64,000 bases of DNA, taken from Luteibacter sp. GTDB lineage: Bacteria; Pseudomonadota; Gammaproteobacteria; Xanthomonadales; Rhodanobacteraceae. A program made the position numbers and the translations under genes. Within the stretch, counting starts at the first letter, position 1. Each line of letters opens with the position of its first letter. This document shows, piece after piece, positions 1 to 9,050 of this stretch. Where the stretch lies: positions 22,018 to 86,017 of the forward strand of contig NZ_WNDO01000025.1 in assembly GCF_009912395.1 (NCBI RefSeq). Direction: 5' to 3'. The notes beneath the pieces were generated by a model. That model did not search any database and was not told the origin of the DNA. It saw nothing but the letters and a program-made list of their open reading frames with translations.

Positions 1-515
1 AGCAGCACCGACACCATCGTCAGGTCACCCGCGCTGAACGCACCGTCCAGCCATTCCGCGTCGCCCAGTCGCATCGTGAGTTGGTCAAGCCGGTGCCGAA
101 TGCGCGCGACGACGAGGGGAAGGCGATCCTGCGCCCAGGGCTTGTCGCCCTCGATGATCTTCACGCAAGTGAGATCCAGGATCGGCGGCTCGACAGTGTT
201 GAGCGCGGCGAACATCCAGGCCGTCCCCCGGGCCCGGGCGTTGGCGTCCACGGGAAGAAGCCCGGGATGGTGCTGTGCGAGATGAAGGATGATCGCGCCC
301 GATTCGAAGAGCACGAGATCGCCTTCCTCGTAGGTGGGTATCTGACCGAAGGGATGCAGCGCCAGGTGAGCGGGCTCCTTCATGGCTTCAAAGGACAGCA
401 GGCGTGTCTGGTAGACAAGCCCTGTTTCCTCAAGGGCCCAGCGCACCCGCGTATCCCGGGCGAGTCCCTTGCCGCCATCGGGCGACCTGTTGAACGCGGT
501 GATGGTGATGGTCAC
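1..515 (-). CDS. Glutathione S-transferase, C-terminus cut by window edge
   Basis: The visible 171 residues read as a soluble cytosolic GST, which would conjugate glutathione to electrophiles. The thioredoxin-like N-terminal domain carries the cis-proline segment FGQIPTYEEGD and the following LFESGAI, where the E-S pair binds the glutathione gamma-glutamyl group in this family. An all-helical C-terminal domain follows, and the protein runs off the window. The start is GTG at 515, chosen because AGGAG lies about 8 bases upstream and the protein then begins directly with the first beta strand (MTITITAFN). The GNAT gene upstream is co-oriented and 31 bp away, so the two are probably co-transcribed. 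The substrate cannot be told from the sequence. Confidence 0.85.
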   Translation of the reverse strand, partial: MTITITAFNRSPDGGKGLARDTRVRWALEETGLVYQTRLLSFEAMKEPAHLALHPFGQIPTYEEGDLVLFESGAIILHLAQHHPGLLPVDANARARGTAWMFAALNTVEPPILDLTCVKIIEGDKPWAQDRLPLVVARIRHRLDQLTMRLGDAEWLDGAFSAGDLTMVSVL

Positions 516-546
516 GGTAGGGCTCCTCGTGTCGAACGGCTGGCGA

Positions 547-1011
547 TCAGACGGGAAGGCGGAGCAGGGGAATCATTCGCCCTGGAATGACGGAGGATTC
601 CTTCTCCCGGAGGTGTTCGGCACCCAGGGACTCATAGAAGGATACGGCATGCGGATCCGCCTCGATGATGAAATGGTGGATGCCTCGGGCAGCAGCTTCA
701 CGGCGTACTTCGTGCCATAAGACTTTGGCGATGCCGCGGCCCATGTGGTCCGGGTGGACGAAGAGCCAGCCGGCCGTCGGCTCGTTCGAGGTTTGCGGCG
801 TGCGCGACCAGAAGCCGACGATCGCCCCATCGATGTCCGCGACATAGGCAATCGAACGGTCGATGATCTCAGGTGTGACCGTGAGATCGTCCCGCCATAG
901 ATTGATCCATGCCTGTGGATAACCCCAATGAGCCTTGGAAAGAAAGGCCAGGCGGGTCAGCACATCGGCATCCGTTCGTATCGCCGGGCGAATTCGATAG
1001 GACGAGTGCAC
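547..1011 (-). CDS. GNAT-family N-acetyltransferase
   Basis: A 154-residue single-domain acetyltransferase of the GNAT fold, using acetyl-CoA; the acceptor is unknown. The acetyl-CoA pyrophosphate loop is visible as HMGRGIAKVLW around residues 90-100, preceded by the strand GWLFVHPD. The C-terminal motif B reads DPHAVSFYESLGAEHLRE, the usual 'FYE-lG' ending of GNAT enzymes. It is upstream of the GST gene on the same strand and divergent from the AlaX-like gene, with about 130 bp of shared upstream DNA. A TGTGGATAA 9-mer at 914-922 lies inside the coding region. Confidence 0.85.
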   Translation of the reverse strand: MHSSYRIRPAIRTDADVLTRLAFLSKAHWGYPQAWINLWRDDLTVTPEIIDRSIAYVADIDGAIVGFWSRTPQTSNEPTAGWLFVHPDHMGRGIAKVLWHEVRREAAARGIHHFIIEADPHAVSFYESLGAEHLREKESSVIPGRMIPLLRLPV

Positions 1012-1141
1012 TCGGATACCTCCTCTGGTCGTTGCGAACGTCCACGCTCAAGTGATTGGCAGCGTCATCGTCGCCAACCGCTCCAGCGGTGTATTGTCGC
1101 CAGATCGAGGTGTAACACCAAGTACAGGCGAAGGACGTGCA

Positions 1142-1819
1142 ATGGCACCGAATGATCGTCGGGCTCCGGTCCGCAAACTTTTCTGGAACGACGCGTATCT
1201 CACGAGCATTCGAACGCGCGTCACCCATGCATCCGACCACAGCGTATGCCTGGAGGATACGATTTTCTTCGCGTTTTCCGGTGGTCAGGAGAGCGATGCA
1301 GGCACCATCGGCGGGATACCCGTCGTCGAGGCCGCCAAGGACGGCCTCGATATCGTCTATACACTTCCATCGGGGCATGGACTGTCGGCAGGCGATGACG
1401 TCGACGTGGTCATCGATTGGGAGCGTCGCTATGGATTGATGCGGCATCACTTTGCCGCCGAGATGGTGCTGCAGTTGGTCTATCGACATCGACCGGGCAT
1501 TGCGCGGGTCGGCGCGCATATTTCACCGAACAAGGCGCGGATCGACTTCGCCTCCGCCGAAAATATCGCGGCGATCTTCGACGCGATCCAGGAGGAGGTC
1601 GCCGCGTTGGTCGCGGCGGCCTCGCCCATCATCACGGCCTATAGCGACGAGGCATCGCAGCGTCGCTACTGGGCGGTGGAAGGCTTTGCACACATGGCAT
1701 GCGGTGGCACGCATCCGAAGACCACGGCGGAGATCGGCACCGTTCACCTGAAGCGGAAGAACCAGGGCAAGGGCGTTGAGCGGATAGAGATAACCCTCAC
1801 CGCTCCGTCACCAGGCTGA
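1142..1819 (+). CDS. AlaX-like alanyl-tRNA editing domain protein
   Basis: A 225-residue free-standing relative of the alanyl-tRNA synthetase editing domain (threonyl/alanyl-tRNA synthetase second additional domain). Members hydrolyse mischarged Ser- or Gly-tRNA(Ala) in the cytosol. The N-terminal half has the small beta-barrel typical of AlaX (DTIFFAFSGGQ then the GDDVDVVIDW strand). The zinc site is recognisable as RHHFAAEMVL plus CGGTHPKTTAEIG. The first motif is normally H-x3-H, but here the second histidine is glutamate (HFAAE), so zinc binding or specificity may differ. ATG at 1142 is chosen over an in-frame ATG at 1052 because GAAGGAC precedes it and the extra residues have no AlaX character. 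Confidence 0.8.
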   Translation: MAPNDRRAPVRKLFWNDAYLTSIRTRVTHASDHSVCLEDTIFFAFSGGQESDAGTIGGIPVVEAAKDGLDIVYTLPSGHGLSAGDDVDVVIDWERRYGLMRHHFAAEMVLQLVYRHRPGIARVGAHISPNKARIDFASAENIAAIFDAIQEEVAALVAAASPIITAYSDEASQRRYWAVEGFAHMACGGTHPKTTAEIGTVHLKRKNQGKGVERIEITLTAPSPG

Positions 1820-1830
1820 AAGCGGATAGA

Positions 1831-2313
1831 TCAGGGTAGCCTGGTGAAGTAATGTGTCTTGAGGGTAGGGCGTCCATCGCCGCCGTAGGCGGTGACGCTT
1901 TCACTCAGGTGTTTGCCGTCCGCGGCGACCGTGTAGACCCGCGTGGACGCGGGGCCACCGTTCTTGCCCAGCACCACCACGAGTACATCGGGCCGTGGAC
2001 GCGACATGGCGGCGATATCGGCTTCGGGGCTGCCCTTTACGGGGATGGGTGTTCCGTCTAGGGAGGCGGCGCCGACCGAATGCACTTCGTTGCCGGGGGC
2101 ATAGACGATATCTACGGCCATGGATACGCGGTCGCCCTGCGCACCGGCGAACGTGATATCGACCTGCTTCGGCCGTGCATCCGGTGGCATCGGAAGGCGC
2201 GATGTATCGAGCGCCCAGCGGCCGAACAAGGGATCGGTGGACGTCGGCGTGGCACCGGCGGCCGTGCAGGCGAGTGTAGCGATGGCGCAGGCAAGGACAG
2301 GCAACGCTTTCAT
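1831..2313 (-). CDS. Secreted/periplasmic protein of unknown function
   Basis: A 160-residue protein with a clear Sec signal peptide (MKALPVLACAIATLACTAAGA, cleavage probably after AGA near residue 20). The mature part begins DPLFGRWALDTSRLP, resembling small periplasmic proteins that open with a 'G-W-LD-S' strand, and is otherwise predicted beta-rich. I do not recognise an enzymatic motif. The ORF is open upstream to 2361, but ATG 2313 places the signal peptide at the N-terminus. It is convergent with the AlaX-like gene (11 bp apart) and follows the GlxA-type regulator on the same strand with a 54-bp gap, so it may be the last gene of that unit. Confidence 0.6.
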   Translation of the reverse strand: MKALPVLACAIATLACTAAGATPTSTDPLFGRWALDTSRLPMPPDARPKQVDITFAGAQGDRVSMAVDIVYAPGNEVHSVGAASLDGTPIPVKGSPEADIAAMSRPRPDVLVVVLGKNGGPASTRVYTVAADGKHLSESVTAYGGDGRPTLKTHYFTRLP

Positions 2314-2367
2314 GCGGGCGACTCCTCTCGATCCGCTTCTGATCGGCATTGAGCTTGCCACAAGCCG

Positions 2368-3339
2368 CTAGTCCCCGGCGCGACCGGACGAACGAAGTTG
2401 CTTCACACCCGTGCCCAGCTTGCGACGTAACAGGTTACGTAGCGTTCCCGTGTTGCTGTAGCCCACTTCGTTGGCCACGGCATCCATGCGCATACCCTCG
2501 GCGACAAGTTCCTGTGCGCGTTCGAGACGAAGATCCTGAAAAAACGCCAGCGGGGACTTGCCGAGCACATCTTCCGTGCGTCGCTGCAGCGTGCGTCCAT
2601 GCACGTGCAATGCCTTCGCCGCCTCGGTCAGGGAGAAGCCCCGGGCCAGGTTGGCACGTGCCCAGCGATCGAACTTCGCGACGAGGGGATCTGCGTTTGC
2701 CAGGTGATCGGGGATGACATACCGGGCCTGCGATGCACGCCGATCGATCAGCATGAAGCGGGCGACCTTCTCGGCCAGGTCCGGACTCGCTTGGCGAACC
2801 AGCCACAGGGCAAGGTCCAGGTGTCCCATCATCGAGCCGGCCGTCACGATCTTTCCCGACGGCACGATCATGCGCGTGTGATCGAGGGAAACCTGTGGAT
2901 ATCTTTGCCGGAACATCGGCGACAGCGACCAGGTGGTCGTGGCCTCGCGCCCATCGAGCAGACTGGCTTCCGCTAGCAGAAAGGTGCCGATGCACGCGGC
3001 CGAGATACCCGCACCCCTGGCATGCCACGAGCGAAGCAGCTCACCGGCGGCGATCACATCCCGGCGCGCGAGGGTATCCAACACAGCCCCCGGCAGCTTG
3101 GCGTTGATGGCGGGTACGACGACCCAGTGGGGACGCGTGTCTGGCTCCGCACCGCTTACGGACAGGGAAAAGCCAAGGCCGGTGCGCAGGCGTTTACGCA
3201 CGCCGACGAGGCTCACCTTGAAAGGTGCGACGCGCATGCCTTTCAGGCGTGCGAGTTCATTGGCCATCTCGAACGTGTCCAGCAGCGCGGTCAGGCCGGT
3301 ATCGAAGACGCCATCGAGGGCAAGTACGCTGATCTTCAT
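2368..3339 (-). CDS. GlxA-type transcriptional regulator (DJ-1/PfpI plus AraC HTH)
   Basis: A 323-residue two-domain regulator. Residues about 1-190 form a DJ-1/PfpI-like amidotransferase fold with the nucleophile-elbow cysteine in the segment SAACIGTFLLAEA. Residues about 215-315 form the tandem AraC helix-turn-helix domain (ARGFSLTEAAKALHVHGRTLQRR, then VANEVGYSNTGTLRNLLRRK). This is the GlxA/FtrA arrangement, in which the N-terminal domain is thought to sense a metabolite. It is divergent from the MAPEG gene, and a perfect 11-bp inverted repeat starts one base upstream of its start codon, which suggests autoregulation or control of both genes. Confidence 0.88.
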   Translation of the reverse strand: MKISVLALDGVFDTGLTALLDTFEMANELARLKGMRVAPFKVSLVGVRKRLRTGLGFSLSVSGAEPDTRPHWVVVPAINAKLPGAVLDTLARRDVIAAGELLRSWHARGAGISAACIGTFLLAEASLLDGREATTTWSLSPMFRQRYPQVSLDHTRMIVPSGKIVTAGSMMGHLDLALWLVRQASPDLAEKVARFMLIDRRASQARYVIPDHLANADPLVAKFDRWARANLARGFSLTEAAKALHVHGRTLQRRTEDVLGKSPLAFFQDLRLERAQELVAEGMRMDAVANEVGYSNTGTLRNLLRRKLGTGVKQLRSSGRAGD

Positions 3340-3372
3340 GTCGCAAACGATGTAAATAATGTCGTTTGCGAC
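3340..3372. promoter_or_regulatory. Perfect 11-11-11 inverted repeat, candidate operator
   Basis: GTCGCAAACGA at 3340-3350 is repeated as its exact reverse complement TCGTTTGCGAC at 3362-3372, with an AT-rich 11-base spacer. It sits immediately upstream of the GlxA-type gene start (3339) and about 60 bp before the MAPEG start, in the divergent intergenic region. Position and symmetry suggest an operator bound by a dimer, probably the adjacent regulator or a third factor. No binding data exist; this is read from sequence alone. Confidence 0.55.
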
Positions 3373-3431
3373 TCTATATGTGGGTTAGGGCCCCGTCTAG
3401 ACTTTCCATGACCTCGATCCAGGAACTCGCC

Positions 3432-3830
3432 ATGACGCTGTCGACCGAACTTCGCTACCTGACCCTGGCCGTCGCCGCGACCGCCATGATGTGGATTCCT
3501 TACGTGATCGCCAGGGCCATGTCGAACGGAAGCGCAGCCGCGCTGGGTACGCCCGACCCGGCGCGGATGATCGAGACGGCTTGGGCGAAGCGATCGAGGA
3601 TGGCTCATCTCAACGCGGTGGAAAATCTCGTCCTGTTCGCGCCATTGGTGTTGATTGCGGCCGTGGCGGGTATCAGCACGCCAGGCACCGCCTTCGCCGC
3701 GAAGCTGTACCTGGGTGCTCGCCTTGTGCACTACGTCGTGTACACGCTCGGCATTCCCGGCATTCGTACCTTCGCCTTTCTCGCTGGATGGGTGGCGACG
3801 GTGATGTTCGTCGTCGCCATCCTGTTCTGA
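3432..3830 (+). CDS. MAPEG-family membrane protein
   Basis: A 132-residue integral membrane protein of the MAPEG type (membrane-associated proteins in eicosanoid and glutathione metabolism). Four hydrophobic helices are visible, starting LTLAVAATAMMWIPYVI, then HLNAVENLVLFAPLVLIAAVAG, AAKLYLGARLVHYVVYTLGI and FAFLAGWVATVMFVVAILF. The conserved family segment N-A-x-E-N-L in helix 2 and R-x-x-H-Y in helix 3 are present. ATG 3432 is preferred to ATG 3408 because AGGAA lies at the right distance before it. It is divergent from the GlxA-type regulator and probably under its control. The bacterial role of this subgroup is not established. Confidence 0.82.
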   Translation: MTLSTELRYLTLAVAATAMMWIPYVIARAMSNGSAAALGTPDPARMIETAWAKRSRMAHLNAVENLVLFAPLVLIAAVAGISTPGTAFAAKLYLGARLVHYVVYTLGIPGIRTFAFLAGWVATVMFVVAILF

Positions 3831-3923
3831 GGTCAGCGGTGGCAACGCGTGGACAGGCTGTGGATAACCACGTGAAAACATGACGTCGTGCAGCCGATGG
3901 AACGACGATCAAGGATCGTTCGC

Positions 3924-4913
<990 letters not shown>

Positions 4914-4916
4914 GAA

Positions 4917-4942
4917 GCATTCCCGGTCAGATGAAGGAATGC
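4917..4942. promoter_or_regulatory. Inverted repeat GCATTCC-N12-GGAATGC, possible operator
   Basis: A 7-bp inverted repeat (4917-4923 and 4936-4942) lies three bases upstream of the aldo/keto reductase start and within the region shared with the divergent AraC-family gene. It could be a regulator site. The arms are short, so chance is a real alternative. Confidence 0.25.
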
Positions 4943-5011
4943 GTAGTTTGAAAAAGGGCAGCCGAACGCGGAATCGTTGAGAGTCCGCATTACTTGCGTG
5001 ATAGTTCGGCC

Positions 5012-5941
5012 ATGAGCAGCGACCCGTTTTCCGACATCCTCCGTTTCGCGAAGGCCGAAACCCTCGTGACGGGAGGCTTCACGGCGGCCGGCGACTGGGC
5101 CATCCGCTTTCCCGTGCCGGAGCGGATCAAGTTTTTCGCTGTGGTGAAGGGTCATTGCTGGGTACGGATCGATGGCGAGGGCGATGCCGTGCGCTTCGAC
5201 ACGGGCGATGTCGGTCTGCTGACCGCACGGCGTTCCTTCGTCCTGGCCAGTGCCCCGGGCGTGCCGCCGGTGGATGCCATGAGTCTGTTTTCCGGTGCCG
5301 GCCGCGAACAGGCCACGTTGGGAGGCGGCGGCGAGTTCGCGCATATCGGAGGGCATGTGCTGCTGGATCCGATCAGCGGCAGCCTGCTGGCCGATGCGCT
5401 GCCACCGTGGATCCATGTCGGGGCATCGTCGCCGCAAGCGTCGACATTCCGTTGGTTGCTCGACTTGCTCGTGGAGGAGCGCAGTGCTCCCATGCCCGGT
5501 TCACAGCTGGCCTCGGCCCAACTGGCCCAGTTGCTTTTCATCCAGGTCCTTCGCGCCCATCTGAACACGGCGAATCTCGTCGCACCCGGCTGGCTGCGCG
5601 CGCTGGGCGATCCGCGCATCGCGCCGGCGCTGCAGTTGATGCACGGCGAGCCCACGCGTCCGTGGCATCTGGAGGAACTGGCGGCGGCGTGCGCAATGTC
5701 GCGCACCACGTTCGCACTGCATTTCCGCAAGGTGGCGGGGGTGGCGCCGCTGACCTACCTTTCGGGCTGGCGCATGCGCCTGGCCGAGCGCGCGCTGCGC
5801 GAGGAGAAGCGGCCCGTTTCCTCCATCGCCGATTCGCTGGGCTACGCCTCGGAAGGCGCGTTCAGCACGGCGTTCAAGCGCGCCACGGGGCAGTCGCCGC
5901 GTGCCTATCGTCTCGCCGCTCACGAGGCGATTCCGGAGTAG
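5012..5941 (+). CDS. AraC-family transcriptional regulator (cupin_6 sensor)
   Basis: A 309-residue AraC/XylS regulator. The N-terminal 190 residues are the AraC_binding_2/cupin_6 type sensor, with GDWAIRFPVPERIKFFAVVKG and DTGDVGLLTARRSFVL. The C-terminal 100 residues carry the two HTH motifs (HLEELAAACAMSRTTFALHFRKVAG and SSIADSLGYASEGAFSTAFKRATG). Regulators of this subgroup often sit divergent from a small oxidoreductase and activate it; here the neighbour is the aldo/keto reductase. ATG 5012 is chosen because the preceding in-frame ATG at 4994 adds only six unconserved residues. Confidence 0.88.
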   Translation: MSSDPFSDILRFAKAETLVTGGFTAAGDWAIRFPVPERIKFFAVVKGHCWVRIDGEGDAVRFDTGDVGLLTARRSFVLASAPGVPPVDAMSLFSGAGREQATLGGGGEFAHIGGHVLLDPISGSLLADALPPWIHVGASSPQASTFRWLLDLLVEERSAPMPGSQLASAQLAQLLFIQVLRAHLNTANLVAPGWLRALGDPRIAPALQLMHGEPTRPWHLEELAAACAMSRTTFALHFRKVAGVAPLTYLSGWRMRLAERALREEKRPVSSIADSLGYASEGAFSTAFKRATGQSPRAYRLAAHEAIPE

Positions 5942-5959
5942 GCGTGTAGCGATGCCTCG

Positions 5960-6919
5960 TCATCGCTTCGCGGCACGCGACGGTGGCCGCGTGGGCTTGG
6001 GTGCGTCCAGGCCCTGCAACCCGGAGCATGCGCGCATGAGATCGATGAGCTGGCGCAGGCCGGCCGGCATCTGCCGTCGGCTGGGGTAGTACATGCATAG
6101 CGGCGGTCCTTGGGAGGCCCATGCCGGCAGGACGATCTCCAACTCGCCCCGCTCCACGTAGTGTTGCGCGATGGGTTCGAGCACATAGGCGAAGCCGACA
6201 CCGTCGCGTGCGGCGTCGACCCGTGCGATCGTCTCGTTGAGGCAGACCGGCCCATTGACGTCGAGGGAGATCATCCGTTCGCCGTTACCCAGCTCCCAGC
6301 GGAACAGCGTGCCGTCACCCAGGCGCGTGCGGACGCAGGGCTTGCCGAGCAGCTCCTGCGGCGAGGTGGGGCGCCCATGTCGCTCAAGGAAATCGGGAGA
6401 CGCCACCACCACCCAGTTCAGCGGCGCGGTAAGAGGAACGGACACCATGTCCTTGGGTACGCGTTCGCCGTAACGGATGCCGGCGTCATAGCCTTCGCCC
6501 ACGATGTCGACGAAGCGATCATCCACGCTCACTTCGATATCGATCTGTGGATAGTCCGCGCTGAACTGCGCCAGCACGGGCCTCACCAGAAGGCGCGACG
6601 CGTCCTTTGGCACGTTGATGCGCAACGTGCCGATGGGAAAGTGCCGAAGCTTTTCCAGTTCGCTCAGCGCCTCGTCGATCGCCGCGAAGCCGCTTTCCAG
6701 GCGCTGGGTGAGCGCCGCGCCCGCCGGGGTCGCGATGAGGGCCCGGGTGGTGCGGTTGAGTAACCGCACCCCCAGGCGTTCTTCCAGCTTGCGTATGGTG
6801 TGGCTCAAGGCGGATGTCGTGAGGCCGAGTTCCCCGGCCGCCTTGCGGAAGCTTCCCCAGCGCATGATCGTCATGAACACGCGGAGGTCGGCCAGCTCGG
6901 ATCGTTCGTACCTGGACAT
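5960..6919 (-). CDS. LysR-family transcriptional regulator
   Basis: A 319-residue LysR-type regulator. The winged HTH at the N-terminus reads ADLRVFMTIMRWGSFRKAAGELGLTTSALSHTIRKLEERLG (residues 10-50, split here for reading), followed by a linker helix and a periplasmic-binding-like effector domain with the DAGIRYGE segment. The proline- and arginine-rich tail is not part of the fold. It is co-oriented with and 11 bp downstream of the exported SDR gene, so the two form an operon, and an LTTR-type palindrome lies upstream of that operon at 8033-8051. The effector is unknown. Confidence 0.9.
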   Translation of the reverse strand: MSRYERSELADLRVFMTIMRWGSFRKAAGELGLTTSALSHTIRKLEERLGVRLLNRTTRALIATPAGAALTQRLESGFAAIDEALSELEKLRHFPIGTLRINVPKDASRLLVRPVLAQFSADYPQIDIEVSVDDRFVDIVGEGYDAGIRYGERVPKDMVSVPLTAPLNWVVVASPDFLERHGRPTSPQELLGKPCVRTRLGDGTLFRWELGNGERMISLDVNGPVCLNETIARVDAARDGVGFAYVLEPIAQHYVERGELEIVLPAWASQGPPLCMYYPSRRQMPAGLRQLIDLMRACSGLQGLDAPKPTRPPSRAAKR

Positions 6920-6930
6920 GCGTTACCTCG

Positions 6931-7947
6931 TCAGGCGGCTCCGGTGGCACCGTTGGCGCCGAACACCTGGCCCGTCGAGAACGACAGTCCGGGCGATGCG
7001 AGCGTTACGTAGATGGACGCCAGCTCCACCGGTTGCGCCGGGCGACCCATGGGATTGTCGGCACCCAGGCGCATCACCGTTTCCGGTGGCTGGCCGCCGC
7101 TGGATTGCAGGGGCGTCCAGGTCGCGCCGGGCGCGACGGCGTTGACGCGAATGCCGCGTGGCGCAAGCTGCTTGGCCATCGCCTTCACGAAGGCGATATT
7201 CGCCGCCTTGGTCGGTGCGTAGTCCACCAGGTTCGCGGATGGCTGGTAGGCCTGCTCGGAGCTGGTGAGGATCACGGCCGAGCCGGCACGCATATGGGGC
7301 AGGGCCGCCTTGGTGATCCAGAAGGGCGCGTAGACGTTGGTCTTCATCGTCTGGTCGAACTGCGCGGCGGTAATGTCCTGGATGTCGTCGTAGGCCTGCT
7401 GGTGTCCTGCGTTGTTGACCAGGATGTCGATGCCGCCGAGTTCAGACACGGCCCGTTCGACCAGTTGGCGGCAGAACTCCTCGGTGCGGATGTCGCCCGG
7501 AATGGCGACGCACTTTCGACCTTCCTTACGGATGAGCTCCACGACTTCGCGCGCGTCGGATTCCTCGACGGGCAGGTAATTGATCGCCACGTCGGCGCCT
7601 TCACGCGCATAGGCGATCGCCGCGGCGCGGCCGATGCCGCTGTCGCCGCCGGTCACCAGCGCCTTGCGGCCGACGAGCTTGCGCGAACCCCGATAGCTGG
7701 TTTCGCCATGGTCCGGCCGCGGCACCATCCGCGAGGCAAGGCCAGGCACCGGTTGTGGCTGGCGCACGAAGGGCGGGCGCGGATACATGTCGTACGGGTT
7801 CGTCATGTGGTCGAGCGGACCGATTTCGTCGCCGGTCGCAGCGGCAGCAGCAGCGGCGGCGGTGCCTGCCATCGCCATGGCGGCGAGGCCGGCGGTTCCG
7901 ACGGCGGCGTGGCGGAGGAAGTCGCGGCGTGAAGTAGCATCGGACAT
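6931..7947 (-). CDS. Tat-exported SDR-family oxidoreductase
   Basis: A 338-residue short-chain dehydrogenase/reductase with a twin-arginine leader: SRRDFLRHAAVGTAGLAAMA near the N-terminus, then an alanine-rich stretch. After a proline-rich 50-residue linker, the SDR domain shows the NADP-binding TGGDSGIGRA, NNAG, the catalytic serine in ILTSSEQAYQ, and YAPTKAAN with both Tyr and Lys. It resembles the YhdF/YghA group of 'extended N-terminus' SDRs. ATG 7947 is preferred to the upstream in-frame ATG at 8049, since it puts the RR motif within the first ten residues. It is followed by a LysR gene in the same operon. Confidence 0.88.
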   Translation of the reverse strand: MSDATSRRDFLRHAAVGTAGLAAMAMAGTAAAAAAAATGDEIGPLDHMTNPYDMYPRPPFVRQPQPVPGLASRMVPRPDHGETSYRGSRKLVGRKALVTGGDSGIGRAAAIAYAREGADVAINYLPVEESDAREVVELIRKEGRKCVAIPGDIRTEEFCRQLVERAVSELGGIDILVNNAGHQQAYDDIQDITAAQFDQTMKTNVYAPFWITKAALPHMRAGSAVILTSSEQAYQPSANLVDYAPTKAANIAFVKAMAKQLAPRGIRVNAVAPGATWTPLQSSGGQPPETVMRLGADNPMGRPAQPVELASIYVTLASPGLSFSTGQVFGANGATGAA

Positions 7948-8032
7948 GGTGATTCTCCTCAGGAGGGACGGATGTTCCGTTGCCAAGGTAGCAATGGAAA
8001 AACGCCTGAAATCACGCAGTTGTTCAACGGTT

Positions 8033-8051
8033 TGTTGAGTACGATTCAACA
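8033..8051. promoter_or_regulatory. LTTR-type operator, TGTTGA-N7-TCAACA
   Basis: A perfect 6-7-6 palindrome fits the T-N11-A rule for LysR-type regulator sites (TTGA-N7-TCAA). Further half-sites flank it: GTTGTTCAAC at 8019-8028 and GTTGAG at 8057-8062. It lies about 86 bp upstream of the SDR start (7947), in the region shared with the divergent lyxose-isomerase-like gene. The LysR protein encoded in the SDR operon is the obvious candidate binder; this is inference. Confidence 0.5.
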
Positions 8052-8159
8052 GCCTCGTTGAGTGGATGGCAAGTGTCCGATCTCATTGTTCCGTTGAGCG
8101 GGGTTCGCCGGCCTCCTGTCCTAGCATCCTTCGCATCCAAGGGTTCCAGGGTGGTTGAC

Positions 8160-8834
8160 GTGACAAAAACGATTCGGGCGACGTTCTGGCCGATGGTGGC
8201 ATGGCTACTTTGGTCGGCTTCCGCCGCGGGTGCCGTCGACAGTGCGACGACGCATCCACGCCGGTATAGCAACGCCGACTTCTACGTGGGTGGCGTGTTC
8301 CGGAAAGAAGTGGCGAAAGACGCCATCGCGGCATTGCTCGAAGCGCACGGCGACCACCTCACGCCGGCGATGCGGGAAAAACTGTGGATAAGCGACTTCG
8401 GCATGGGCGACTTTGAACACCTTGGGCTGTCGAGCATCACCTGGGTGAATCGACAGGACGAAGGTTATTACGCGATGACCATGTACCTGTTGCCGGGTCA
8501 GATGCTTCCCGAGCATCGCCACCTGCCCATCGCCGAACCGCCGGTTCGTCCCGCGAAACATGAGTCTTGGCGAGTGCTGCACGGTTGGGCGTACAACTTC
8601 TCCAGCGTCGGGCCGGCCTCGGTCTCGCTGCCTGCGACGCCGAAGCGTTTCGGACCCATCCAGAGTACCCACATGGATATCCACAGGGCGGGCGAGGTGC
8701 TCTCCCTGAGGCGGCTGGAAAGCTGGCACTTCATGATGGCCGGCCCCCAAGGCGCGATCGTCGACGAGTACGGCAATTTCCAGGATCGGCGCGGCTGGCG
8801 CAGTTCCAATCCGGCCGTTCACATCGGATCGTGA
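8160..8834 (+). CDS. Exported cupin related to D-lyxose ketol-isomerase
   Basis: About 224 residues with a probable signal peptide (TIRATFWPMVAWLLWSASAAG). The mature part matches the D-lyxose isomerase fold as I know it: LWISDFGMGDFEHLGL corresponds to the family's WDITDFGSGDFEKRGL, and metal-binding HRH, a following Glu and a later His (LESWHFMMAG) are in the expected order, with a short insertion. The usual enzyme is cytosolic and isomerises D-lyxose to D-xylulose, so an exported version is unusual. The start is uncertain: GTG 8160 (used) or GTG 8151; the upstream ATG at 8058 adds an unrelated stretch. It is divergent from the exported SDR gene. Confidence 0.6.
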   Translation: MTKTIRATFWPMVAWLLWSASAAGAVDSATTHPRRYSNADFYVGGVFRKEVAKDAIAALLEAHGDHLTPAMREKLWISDFGMGDFEHLGLSSITWVNRQDEGYYAMTMYLLPGQMLPEHRHLPIAEPPVRPAKHESWRVLHGWAYNFSSVGPASVSLPATPKRFGPIQSTHMDIHRAGEVLSLRRLESWHFMMAGPQGAIVDEYGNFQDRRGWRSSNPAVHIGS

Positions 8835-9050
8835 CGGCGGCTATCGCCGTACATCAGGGGATACACCCGTCCGGCACCCCATGTCGAGCTGGGCCGGCGC
8901 ATCGGCTATCGTTAAGGGCAGGCCGTCCACCCCGATCAGGGCGGCATGTCGTGGCCCGAGAGGGTGATGCCGCTCGGAAGTTCGTCCGTCCTGTCATGAA
9001 ATACGGGATGCGCCGGTCTGCCTGACAAGATCGACGAACAGCGAAGGACG

